Origin: Myxococcales bacterium
GTDB taxonomy: Bacteria > Myxococcota_A > Polyangia > Fen-1088
Assembly (NCBI GenBank): GCA_003161835.1
Contig: PMNO01000440.1
Coordinates: 1-8,472, forward strand
DNA length: 8,472 nucleotides
Reading direction: 5' to 3'
Shown: in pieces, positions 1-6,694 of the stretch
Numbering within the stretch: position 1 is the first letter of the stretch
Layout of the letters: each line of letters begins with the position of its first letter
Made by a program: the position numbers and the translations under genes
Notes under the pieces: model-generated
The model's input: the letters and a program-made list of their open reading frames with translations, nothing else
Told to the model about the DNA's origin: nothing
Database searches by the model: none

Positions 1-1
1 C

Positions 2-364
2 GGGCGGAACGAGCTGATGGTGTGCACCAATGTGTCGTGCATGCTGCGGGGTGGATACGACATCCTTCATCACATCGAGAACCGGCTGGGGATCAAGGCC
101 GGGGAGAGCACCCCCGACGGGTGTTTCCATTTGGTCGAGGAAGAATGTCTGGCGGCCTGCGCGAATGCGCCGATGATGATCTGCGGTCCCGAGTACCACC
201 TGGACCTGACCACCCAGAAAGTCGACACGATCCTGGATGATCTGCGTCGACGCTGGCAGGAACGCGCCAGGCAAGGGGTCCCGGGCGACAACCTGCCGGC
301 CACGTCGTCCGGGCCTGTGGGTACCAAAACGATCATGGGCATCGGCCCCGGCCACAAAGGTTGA
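2..364 (+). CDS. nuoE: NADH-quinone oxidoreductase subunit E (NuoE), C-terminal part, 5' truncated by window edge
   Basis: Thioredoxin-like [2Fe-2S] subunit of complex I, located next to NuoF at the NADH-oxidising tip of the cytoplasmic arm; its cluster is N1a. The frame is open from the window edge, giving 120 visible residues. The four cluster ligands are visible as CTNVSC (C8, C13 of the visible part) and ECLAAC (C49, C53). The 5, 36 and 4-residue spacings match those of E. coli NuoE. Between them lies the family motif GESTPDGCF. By comparison with E. coli, roughly 80 N-terminal residues lie upstream of the window. An ATG at 17 is in frame but falls inside the conserved domain, so it is not the start. 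After the conserved fold (to about residue 85) there is a polar, Gly/Pro-rich tail of about 35 residues, longer than I expect for the family. The TGA stop lies 13 bases before the nuoF start. Confidence 0.95.
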   Translation, partial: GRNELMVCTNVSCMLRGGYDILHHIENRLGIKAGESTPDGCFHLVEEECLAACANAPMMICGPEYHLDLTTQKVDTILDDLRRRWQERARQGVPGDNLPATSSGPVGTKTIMGIGPGHKG

Positions 365-369
365 AAAGG
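364..369 (+). promoter_or_regulatory. Ribosome binding site of nuoF
   Basis: AAAAGG begins on the last base of the nuoE stop codon and lies 8 bases before the ATG at 378. It supports 378 over an earlier in-frame ATG at 237, which would lie deep inside nuoE and add 47 residues with no family resemblance. Confidence 0.6.
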
Positions 370-377
370 CGCCCACG

Positions 378-1754
378 ATGACGATCTCGGCAACCTCGGC
401 GACCCCGGCAACCTCGAATTGGCAAGGTGCCCAGGGCGTGAAGATCGTGACCAAGAATTTTGGCGTGCCCGATAGCCACAAGTTGGCGACATATCGGGCC
501 CGCGGCGGCTGGGAGGCCTTTCGCAAGTCTGCGGGCATGGCGCCGGCCGAGATCGTCGACGAGGTGAAGAAATCCAATCTGCGCGGCCGTGGCGGCGCGG
601 GATTTCCAACCGGAATGAAATGGTCGTTCGTTCCCAAGGAGGCGCGGACGGTCTATCTGGTCGTCAACGCCGACGAATCCGAGCCGGGCACCTGCAAGGA
701 TCGCGAGCTTCTGGCCTACGATCCGCACCTGTTGATCGAAGGTATGGCGATCGCGTCGTACGCGATCGGTTGCAAGCACGCCTATATCTACATTCGCGGC
801 GAGATGATGCGCGAGGCGAAGATCGTCCAGGCGGCCATCGACGAGGCTTACGCGGCGGGCTTGCTGGGCAGCGATCACCCGGTTGCCGGCGGGCGCACCT
901 TTCGCTTCGACATCACGTTGCACCGGGGCGCGGGCGCCTATATCTGCGGCGAGGAGACCGCGCTTTTGAATTCTCTGGAAGGTAAGCGGGGCTGGCCCCG
1001 TCTGAAGCCGCCGTTTCCGGCCGTGAAGGGATTGTTTCAGCAGGCCACGGTCGTCAACAATGTCGAGACCCTGATGAACGTGCCCGAGATCGTTCAAAAG
1101 GGTGGGGCGTGGTTCGCCGGTCTGGGCCTCGGCAAATCGGGCGGAACCCGCATCGTGTGCGTCTCGGGGCACGTCAAGAAGCCAGGCGTCTACGAATTGC
1201 CGATGGGGATTCCGGTTCGCGCGCTGATCCAGGACGTCTGCGGCGGCATTCCGGGCGGTCGCGCGATCAAGGGAGTGATCCCGGGAGGCACGTCGATGCC
1301 GCCCCTGGACGCCAGCGAGCTGGACATCCCGATCGAATTCGACGCGCTCATGACCGACGCGCGCATCAAGGACGTTGAAGTGCAGCGCGGCCTTCCCTTC
1401 GATCTCGGCAACGGTCGTCGGCTCAAGACCATGGCGGGGTCGGGCGGTATCGTCGTGTTCGACGAGAGCACCGATGTGGTCGCTCTGTGTGCGCGAATCA
1501 TGCGCTTTTACGCCCATGAGTCCTGCGGCCAGTGCACCCCCTGCCGCGAGGGGACTGGTTGGCTGGCGCGCGTTTGCACCCGTTTGGCGGCCGGGGACGG
1601 CAAGCCGGGCGACGTCGAATTGTTGGGCAACGTCGCCAACGGCATCGCGGGCAACACCATCTGCGCGCTCGGCGAGGCGGCGGCCTGGCCGATGATGGGA
1701 TTCTTGACGAAATTTCGCTCGGAGTTCGAAGCCAAGATCAGGAAGGCGGCGTGA
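378..1754 (+). CDS. nuoF: NADH-quinone oxidoreductase subunit F (NuoF), NADH- and FMN-binding
   Basis: The subunit that oxidises NADH: hydride passes to FMN and electrons to the [4Fe-4S] cluster N3. The protein has 458 residues (E. coli about 445). Visible in order: a Ser/Thr/Ala-rich N-terminus (1-20), the Gly-rich nucleotide/FMN-binding segment NLRGRGGAGFPTGMKW (67-82), NADESEPGTCKDRE (97-110), YICGEETALLNSLEGKRG (188-205), NNVETLMNVP (227-236), and the cluster motif ESCGQCTPCREG (381-392). N3 ligands are C383, C386, C389 and C429 (in GNTICALGE). All expected motifs are intact. The start at 378 is chosen for its SD sequence and for lying just after nuoE; a GTG at 438, next to the conserved VKIVTKNFG, is a weaker alternative. 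One oddity is an extra stretch of about 22 residues (about 324-350) between LDIPIEFD and the GSGGIVVFDE segment compared with E. coli. The stop codon overlaps the nuoJ start (TGATG). The nuoG, nuoH and nuoI genes that usually follow are absent. Confidence 0.97.
   Translation: MTISATSATPATSNWQGAQGVKIVTKNFGVPDSHKLATYRARGGWEAFRKSAGMAPAEIVDEVKKSNLRGRGGAGFPTGMKWSFVPKEARTVYLVVNADESEPGTCKDRELLAYDPHLLIEGMAIASYAIGCKHAYIYIRGEMMREAKIVQAAIDEAYAAGLLGSDHPVAGGRTFRFDITLHRGAGAYICGEETALLNSLEGKRGWPRLKPPFPAVKGLFQQATVVNNVETLMNVPEIVQKGGAWFAGLGLGKSGGTRIVCVSGHVKKPGVYELPMGIPVRALIQDVCGGIPGGRAIKGVIPGGTSMPPLDASELDIPIEFDALMTDARIKDVEVQRGLPFDLGNGRRLKTMAGSGGIVVFDESTDVVALCARIMRFYAHESCGQCTPCREGTGWLARVCTRLAAGDGKPGDVELLGNVANGIAGNTICALGEAAAWPMMGFLTKFRSEFEAKIRKAA
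1740..1746 (+). promoter_or_regulatory. Ribosome binding site of nuoJ
   Basis: AGGAAGG lies inside the last codons of nuoF, 7 bases before the ATG at 1754. It favours this start over the in-frame GTG at 1802. Confidence 0.65.
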
Positions 1755-2452
1755 TGGCGGATGTGGCGGGCACACCCGGCGGCAATCTGGGCGGGGCAAA
1801 CGTGAGCGATCTGCTGGCTCCGCTCGCCTCGGGCGAGGGCGTGGTTTTCCTGATTCTGGCCCTGGGTGTGGTGGCGATGTCCGTCGTGTGCATGACCCGC
1901 CGGAACCCGGTCAGCGCGGTCATGAGCTTGGTCGCCACGTTCTTCGGCCTGGCTGGCCTCTACGCCACTCTGTCCGCGCACTTCTTGGCGGTGCTTCAGG
2001 TCCTCGTCTACGCGGGCGCGATCATGGTTCTGTTCATCTTCGTGGTCATGATCGTGAACCGCGAGGAGTCGACCCTCGTGTCGCTGCGAGGCATCCCGAC
2101 TCGACTTTTGGGCGTGTTCGCGGGCGTCTACATGATCCGGGTGTTCGCGGGCATCGCGATTCCCGCCCAGGCTCCCGGCCCCTTGCCCGCGCTGTCCGAC
2201 TCGTTCGGGACAGTCGCCTCCGTCGGCGATATGCTCTTCCGGCAAGATCTCTTCCCTTTCGAGGCGATCTCGTTGTTGCTGCTGGTCGCCATCGTCGGTG
2301 GCGTGGTGGTCTCGCGGTCGGCGCGCAAGGAGTCGGACGCCGTGATTGCCGCGGACAAGCGGATCGCGATTTCTCACCTCAGCTCCCACGATTCGCCCGC
2401 GGAGTTGTCCGAGGTCGAAGAAACCTCCGCCGCCGCCGGAGGGCACCACTAG
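1754..2452 (+). CDS. nuoJ: NADH-quinone oxidoreductase subunit J (NuoJ), membrane subunit
   Basis: ND6-type subunit of the complex I membrane arm, near the junction with the peripheral arm; its third helix takes part in coupling quinone reduction to proton pumping. The protein has 232 residues (E. coli 184). Five membrane helices can be read at about 29-47, 53-72, 78-101, 116-135 and 168-186. The third holds the diagnostic stretch VLQVLVYAGAIMVLFIFVVM with the conserved Tyr at 86. The ATG overlaps the nuoF TGA by one base, implying translational coupling, and has a good SD. A GTG at 1802 would give a shorter N-terminus closer to the family norm. After the last helix there is a hydrophilic, acidic and Ala/Ser-rich tail of about 45 residues (188-232) ending in GGHH, which accounts for most of the extra length. 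I infer no specific role for the tail. The identity is secure from helix 3 and from its place before nuoK. Confidence 0.95.
   Translation: MADVAGTPGGNLGGANVSDLLAPLASGEGVVFLILALGVVAMSVVCMTRRNPVSAVMSLVATFFGLAGLYATLSAHFLAVLQVLVYAGAIMVLFIFVVMIVNREESTLVSLRGIPTRLLGVFAGVYMIRVFAGIAIPAQAPGPLPALSDSFGTVASVGDMLFRQDLFPFEAISLLLLVAIVGGVVVSRSARKESDAVIAADKRIAISHLSSHDSPAELSEVEETSAAAGGHH
2438..2443 (+). promoter_or_regulatory. Ribosome binding site of nuoK
   Basis: GGAGGG lies within the 3' end of nuoJ, 10 bases before the nuoK ATG at 2454. It fixes this start; an in-frame ATG at 2346 lies inside nuoJ and would add 36 unrelated residues. Confidence 0.65.
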
Positions 2453-2453
2453 A

Positions 2454-2753
2454 ATGCCGACCTTCTACTACTTGATCCTGTCGTTCGTGCTGTTCCTGAT
2501 CGGGACCACGGGTGTTTTGCTGCGACGAAACGCCCTCGTGGTCTTGATGGGGATCGAGCTGCAGTTGAACGCCGGCAACCTGGCGATGCTGACCTATTCG
2601 CGCGCGCTCGGGGATGAAAAGGGGCACGTGTTCGCCTTCCTGATCATCGCGCTCGCGGCGGCCGAAGCGGCTGTCGGTCTCGCGATCCTGGTGGGGCTGT
2701 TCCGCAACCGCCAGACCATCAATCTCGATGAAGCCAACCTGATGAAGCGCTAG
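2454..2753 (+). CDS. nuoK: NADH-quinone oxidoreductase subunit K (NuoK), membrane subunit
   Basis: ND4L-type proton-channel subunit of the complex I membrane arm. Its 99 residues are close to the E. coli length of 100. Three membrane helices are visible at about 2-22, 29-48 and 58-84. The two membrane-buried glutamates needed for coupled activity in the family are present: E35 in MGIELQLNAGNL (equivalent to E. coli Glu36) and E71 in ALAAAEAAVGLAI (equivalent to Glu72). The gene starts one base after the nuoJ TAG stop and has its SD inside nuoJ. It is followed by the only real spacer in the operon (54 bases). Nothing in the protein looks unusual. Confidence 0.97.
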   Translation: MPTFYYLILSFVLFLIGTTGVLLRRNALVVLMGIELQLNAGNLAMLTYSRALGDEKGHVFAFLIIALAAAEAAVGLAILVGLFRNRQTINLDEANLMKR

Positions 2754-2773
2754 GCGCCGCAGTACACCCTCAA

Positions 2774-2807
2774 TTCCCACTGCCGACTCCCACTCCCCAC
2801 TCCCCAC
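2774..2807 (+). repeat. Degenerate C-rich heptamer tandem array (consensus TCCCCAC) abutting the nuoL start codon
   Basis: The nuoK-nuoL spacer (2754-2807) holds five head-to-tail units: TTCCCAC (2774-2780), TGCCGAC (2781-2787), TCCCAC (2788-2793, one base short), TCCCCAC (2794-2800) and TCCCCAC (2801-2807). The ATG of nuoL follows immediately. The last two units are identical and the earlier ones degenerate, which fits array growth or decay. The array occupies the place where a ribosome binding site would be. It resembles the class of short heptameric tandem repeats known from other bacteria, notably heterocystous cyanobacteria, but I cannot assign it to a named family. The rest of the spacer (2754-2773) shows no clear promoter or terminator. 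Confidence 0.75.
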
Positions 2808-5054
2808 ATGAACGCCTCTGAGACACTCTTCAATTTGCGGCTGATTCCGTTGTTGCCCTTCCTGGGTGCGGCGGTGTTGATCCTGTTCGGACGGCGCTGG
2901 AAACGAGAGGCCGTGCTCACCGTCGCCGCCGCCGCCATCGGCGGCTCCGCCCTGGTGGCATTCGACGCGTTCTTCACCCGGCTTCCGGCCGTGGCCGAGG
3001 AGGGTGGCCTTCGCGACGTGGTGTGGACCTGGATGTCCACCGGGAACCTGTCGGTCGATCTGGCCTTCCGGATGGATGCGCTGTCAGGTCTGCTGTGCCT
3101 GATCATCACCTTCATCGGGTTTCTGATTCACCTGTACTCGGCCGGGTACATGGAGCACGACCCGGACTACCCGCGCTTCTTCGCGTACCTGAATCTGTTC
3201 TGCGGTTCGATGCTGGTGCTGGTCCTGGGCGACAGCATGCCCGTGATGTTCGTGGGCTGGGAAGGCGTGGGGCTGTGCAGCTATCTCTTGATCGGCTTTT
3301 GGTACCACGAGACGCCCAACGCCGATGCTGGCAAGAAGGCATTCATAACGAACCGGATCGGTGACTTCGGTTTCCTGATCGGCATCTTCCTGACGTTCCA
3401 GGCGACCGGGACGTTGCGGTTCTCCGAGATCACGTCCTTCGCCACCGCCGGTTCGGTGCTGACGGCACCCGCCTGGCTGGGGATGTCGAACGCGTTCTGG
3501 ATCGGGACGTTCCTGTTCATCGGGGCGGCCGGAAAATCGGCGCAGATTCCGCTGTACGTGTGGTTGCCCGACGCGATGGCGGGGCCGACCCCCGTGTCGG
3601 CGTTGATTCATGCCGCCACGATGGTCACCGCGGGCGTGTACATGGTCGCGCGCATGCACGCCGTCTACGTGCTGTCGCCCGCGGCGCTGGCCATCGTCGC
3701 GTTGGTCGGTGCGGCAACTGCTTTGTTCGCGGCCGTCATTGGGTTCGCCCAAAATGACTTCAAGAAGGTGCTGGCCTATTCAACCGTCAGCCAGCTGGGA
3801 TTCATGTTCGCGGGCGTCGGGACCGCCAACTTCGCGAGCGGCGTGTTTCATCTGTACACCCACGCCTTCTTCAAGGCGGGGCTGTTCCTGTGCGCCGGCT
3901 CGATCATGCACGCCATGAGCGGTTCGGGAGACATCCGGAAGATGGGCGGCCTGCGCAAGCTGACTCCCTGGACGCACGGGGTGTTCCTGGTCTGCTGGCT
4001 GGCCATCTGCGGCGTCCCCGTCTTTTCGGGCTTCTTCTCGAAGGACGCGATTGTCGCGGGCGCATTCGCGACCGGGATCTTTGGCGACGACCTGTCGTGG
4101 GTCGGACCGACGGTGGGCGTGCTCCTACTCCTGGCGGCTCTCGGTACCGCGTTCTACATGTCGCGCCTCTATTTCCTGGTTTTCTCCGGGCCCACGCGCG
4201 CGGATGCCCAGACCCAGCATCACATCCACGAATCGCCACCCAGCATGGTTGGTCCGTTGGTGGTGTTGGCCGTTGGCGCCGGGTTGGGTGGTCTGGTCGG
4301 CGTGCCCGGCGGCCTGTTCGGTCATCCCGAATGGAACCTGCTCGGCCACACGCTGGAGACGGCCGTCGGGCCGGAGCTGGACGTTCCCCACAACACCGAG
4401 TTGCTCTTCATGGCTGTCTCGACGGTGCTGGCCCTGATCGGCATCGGGTTGGCGTACACCTTCTATGGAGGCGGATATCGTGCGCCGGCCCAGAAATTCG
4501 CGGCCGCCTTTCCCGGGTTCGTGCAGCTGGTGCGCGACAAGTTTCGGGTGGACGAACTGTACGGCGCGGTGATCATTCGACCACTTCGCAAGTTTGCTCT
4601 GGCGTTGTTCAGGGTCGTCGATCGGGTCCTGATCGACCAGATTCTGGTGGGAGGGGTCGCGGCCTTGGTCGATGTGCTCGGCCGCGTCAGCCGGGCTTTC
4701 CAGGCGGGCGATGCCCAGAGATACATGGCAGCCTTCGCGATCGGCGCGGCGGCGCTCGTGTTCTTCGCGACCCGCCCCACGGTCCCATCCACGCTGAAGG
4801 TCGAGGTCTCGGGAACGACCGTTTCCGTCGACGCCAGCCGTGCCGGCCGTGCTTCACCCCGGGGCCTGACCTACGCGTTCGATTTCGACGACGACGGCCG
4901 TCCCGAGGTGGTGGGCCTGAAATCGGACGCGCGGTATACGTATGATCAAGCCGGTGAGCACACGATTCGGGTCACGGTGACGGACCCGCGCTGGCACACC
5001 CAAAGCAAAATCAAGCGCAAGATCGATCTGTCGGCGGCGGGGGAGCGGAAGTAA
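2808..5054 (+). CDS. nuoL: NADH-quinone oxidoreductase subunit L (NuoL) with a C-terminal PKD-like extension
   Basis: ND5-type antiporter-like subunit at the distal end of the membrane arm, with its own proton path and a long lateral helix running along the arm. The protein has 748 residues against 613 in E. coli. The core is canonical: WEGVGLCSYLLIGFW carries E152 (E. coli Glu144), GKSAQIPLYVWLPDAMAGP carries K243 (E. coli Lys229), LIHAATMVTAGVY carries H268, THAFFKAGLFL carries K356 (E. coli Lys342), and GFFSKDAI carries K412 in the discontinuous helix 12. The lateral-helix region spans about 570-635 and the last membrane helix about 638-655. Residues 660-748 have no counterpart in E. coli NuoL and read as a PKD-like domain (separate entry). 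The ATG at 2808 is fixed by the conserved N-terminus (LFNLRLIPLLPFLGA), yet no Shine-Dalgarno precedes it; a heptamer array does. The stop overlaps the nuoM start (TAATG). Confidence 0.97.
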   Translation: MNASETLFNLRLIPLLPFLGAAVLILFGRRWKREAVLTVAAAAIGGSALVAFDAFFTRLPAVAEEGGLRDVVWTWMSTGNLSVDLAFRMDALSGLLCLIITFIGFLIHLYSAGYMEHDPDYPRFFAYLNLFCGSMLVLVLGDSMPVMFVGWEGVGLCSYLLIGFWYHETPNADAGKKAFITNRIGDFGFLIGIFLTFQATGTLRFSEITSFATAGSVLTAPAWLGMSNAFWIGTFLFIGAAGKSAQIPLYVWLPDAMAGPTPVSALIHAATMVTAGVYMVARMHAVYVLSPAALAIVALVGAATALFAAVIGFAQNDFKKVLAYSTVSQLGFMFAGVGTANFASGVFHLYTHAFFKAGLFLCAGSIMHAMSGSGDIRKMGGLRKLTPWTHGVFLVCWLAICGVPVFSGFFSKDAIVAGAFATGIFGDDLSWVGPTVGVLLLLAALGTAFYMSRLYFLVFSGPTRADAQTQHHIHESPPSMVGPLVVLAVGAGLGGLVGVPGGLFGHPEWNLLGHTLETAVGPELDVPHNTELLFMAVSTVLALIGIGLAYTFYGGGYRAPAQKFAAAFPGFVQLVRDKFRVDELYGAVIIRPLRKFALALFRVVDRVLIDQILVGGVAALVDVLGRVSRAFQAGDAQRYMAAFAIGAAALVFFATRPTVPSTLKVEVSGTTVSVDASRAGRASPRGLTYAFDFDDDGRPEVVGLKSDARYTYDQAGEHTIRVTVTDPRWHTQSKIKRKIDLSAAGERK
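4785..5051 (+). other. PKD-like domain fused to the C-terminus of NuoL (residues about 660-748)
   Basis: The segment after the last NuoL helix is hydrophilic and alternates short beta-like stretches. It contains VSVDASRAG (672-680), LTYAFDFDDDGRPE (687-700), ARYTYDQAGEHTIRVTVTD (708-726) and a closing KIKRKIDL strand (734-741). This order (YxFDFDxDG, then xYTYxxAGxHTIRVTVTD) is the signature of PKD/immunoglobulin-like beta-sandwich domains. The Asp cluster D692/D694/D696 with G697 and E700 could bind calcium, by analogy with DxDxDG loops. Since NuoL has an even number of membrane helices and a periplasmic N-terminus in the family, I infer that this domain projects on the periplasmic side. PKD domains usually mediate protein-protein or protein-carbohydrate contacts outside the cytoplasm; its role on complex I is unknown to me. 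The reading frame is continuous with NuoL and shows no sign of a frameshift. Confidence 0.75.
5039..5045 (+). promoter_or_regulatory. Ribosome binding site of nuoM
   Basis: GGGGGAG inside the 3' end of nuoL lies 8 bases before the nuoM ATG at 5054. It contrasts with nuoL, which has no such site. Confidence 0.6.
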
Positions 5055-6694
5055 TGGGCATCCTGGCTTGGATCACCCTGCTGCCGCTGGCGGGCGCCCT
5101 GCTCACGATGCTGGTGCCGCGCGAGGAGGAGGCGATTCACCGCGGGATCGGCCTCGGCACGACCATCGTCACGTTCCTCGCGTCGCTGTTCATCCTGGGC
5201 GACTTCGACCCGGCGAAGAGCGGGTTCCAGCTGGAGGTCGACAAGGTCTGGGTGGAATCGCTCGGCATTCATTTCCACCTGGGCATCGATGGCATTTCGC
5301 TGTGGCTGGTGATGCTGACCACCTTCCTGATGCCGGTCACCCTGCTGTCGCCCCAGGCCATCGGGACCCGAAACATCCGGGTACGTGAATTCGTGATCGC
5401 CATGCTGGCGCTGGAAGCGGGCATGGTCGGGGCATTTCTGGCCCTCGATCTCTTCGTCTTCTACGTCTTTTGGGAGCTGATGCTGATTCCGATGTACTTC
5501 ATCATCGGGATCTGGGGCGGGGAACGCCGCCTCTACGCCAGTATCAAGTTCGTCATCTACACCCTCATCGGCTCGTTGCTGATGCTGGTGGCGATCTTGT
5601 ACCTGTATGCGCAGTACCACGCGGCCACGGGCACGTTCAGCTTCGACTACGTCGCCCTGTCGCGGCTGACCCTCCCGTACGATCCTCAGCTGCTGTGCTT
5701 CCTGGCCTTTGGCCTCGCGTTCGCGACCAAGATTCCGCTGTTCCCGTTACACACCTGGTTGCCGGATGCGCACGTCGAGGCCCCCACGGGCGGTTCGGTG
5801 ATCTTGGCGGGCGTGATGCTGAAATTCGGGACCTACGGGTTCCTTCGCTTTGCGCTGCCGATGTTTCCCCTGGCCACCCAGGCGATGGCGCCCGTGGTGA
5901 CGGCGCTGGCCGTGATCGGGATCGTGTTTGGCGCGTTGATGGCCTACGTGCAGAACGATGCGAAAAAGCTGGTGGCCTATTCGTCGGTGTCGCACCTGGG
6001 ATTCGTGGTTCTGGGCATCATGACGTTGGGTCAAGTCGCGGTGCAGGGTGCGATTTACCAGATGCTCGCGCACGGCATTTCGACGGGCGGCCTGTTCCTG
6101 GGGGTTGGCCTGCTCTACGACCGCCGGCACACGCGCAAGCTGGATGATTTCGGGGGCCTCTGGAAGAAGATCCCCATCTTTTCGGCCTGCTTCTTGGTCA
6201 TTGTGCTGGCGTCGGTGGGTCTGCCGGGCCTGTGCGGGTTCGTGGGTGAATTCCTGATCTTGATCGGCACCTTCAACGCGCCCGCCGGCGCGCTGTTCTC
6301 GTCGCCCAAGTTGCTGGCCATCATCTCGGCCAGCGCGGTCATTTTGGCCGCCATGTATTTGCTGACCATGTATCAGAAGATTTTCTTCGGACCGCTCGAC
6401 AACCCCGCGAACAAGGATCCCCACGTGCGCGACATTCACGGTCGGGAGCGCTGGGTCTTTGGCTTCGTGATCGTGGCCGCGCTGGTCATGGGGATCTATC
6501 CGCAGCCCATCTTGGCCCGCTCGGAGAAGTCCGTGGCGGCGCTGATTTCCGGGTTCCAAGAACGCCTTGCCGATGCGGCGTCCAACCCCGACGCCCCTGC
6601 GCATTTGTTCCCCAACCCGTCCGCTGGCGCGGCACCGTCCGCCGCTCCGGCCAACGCCGGCAACAGCGGCAAACCGGGACCGACTGCGCCATGA
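5054..6694 (+). CDS. nuoM: NADH-quinone oxidoreductase subunit M (NuoM), antiporter-like proton-pumping subunit
   Basis: ND4-type subunit of the membrane arm, lying between NuoN and NuoL. The protein has 546 residues (E. coli 509). Key ion-path residues are visible: E141 in FYVFWELMLIPMYFI (E. coli Glu144), K226 in FATKIPLFPLHTWLPDAH (Lys234), K257 in LAGVMLKFGTYG (Lys265) and E399 in CGFVGEFLIL (Glu407). The motif YVQNDAKKLVAYSSVSHLG (298-316) is typical. About 14 membrane helices are implied by the hydrophobic pattern. The end (about 509-546) is a Pro/Ala/Ser/Gly-rich tail of low complexity, probably disordered, that explains the extra length. The start overlaps the nuoL stop (TAATG) and the stop overlaps the nuoN start (ATGA), so all three genes are probably translationally coupled. 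Confidence 0.97.
   Translation: MGILAWITLLPLAGALLTMLVPREEEAIHRGIGLGTTIVTFLASLFILGDFDPAKSGFQLEVDKVWVESLGIHFHLGIDGISLWLVMLTTFLMPVTLLSPQAIGTRNIRVREFVIAMLALEAGMVGAFLALDLFVFYVFWELMLIPMYFIIGIWGGERRLYASIKFVIYTLIGSLLMLVAILYLYAQYHAATGTFSFDYVALSRLTLPYDPQLLCFLAFGLAFATKIPLFPLHTWLPDAHVEAPTGGSVILAGVMLKFGTYGFLRFALPMFPLATQAMAPVVTALAVIGIVFGALMAYVQNDAKKLVAYSSVSHLGFVVLGIMTLGQVAVQGAIYQMLAHGISTGGLFLGVGLLYDRRHTRKLDDFGGLWKKIPIFSACFLVIVLASVGLPGLCGFVGEFLILIGTFNAPAGALFSSPKLLAIISASAVILAAMYLLTMYQKIFFGPLDNPANKDPHVRDIHGRERWVFGFVIVAALVMGIYPQPILARSEKSVAALISGFQERLADAASNPDAPAHLFPNPSAGAAPSAAPANAGNSGKPGPTAP

Noticed and set aside
17..19. ATG at 17 as the nuoE start
   Set aside because: It sits two codons before the first cluster cysteine, within the conserved domain; the true start lies upstream of the window.
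237..377. In-frame 5' extension of nuoF starting at ATG 237
   Set aside because: The 47 extra residues overlap nuoE in another frame, resemble no NuoF N-terminus, and the ATG at 378 has its own SD.
1802..1804. Alternative GTG start for nuoJ
   Set aside because: It would give a more usual N-terminal length, but the ATG at 1754 has a good SD and the stop/start overlap seen at other junctions in this operon. Kept only as an alternative.
333..2449. Long minus-strand frames (488 and 313 codons) opposite nuoF and nuoJ
   Set aside because: They are antisense shadows of confidently identified nuo genes, with low-complexity charged translations and no family resemblance.
2754..2773. Internal promoter or terminator in the nuoK-nuoL spacer
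   Set aside because: I see no convincing -35/-10 pair and no stem followed by a T-run.
4785..5051. The NuoL tail as the product of a frameshift or an assembly error
   Set aside because: The frame is continuous, codon use matches the rest of nuoL, the tail reads as a coherent domain, and its stop overlaps nuoM with a proper SD.
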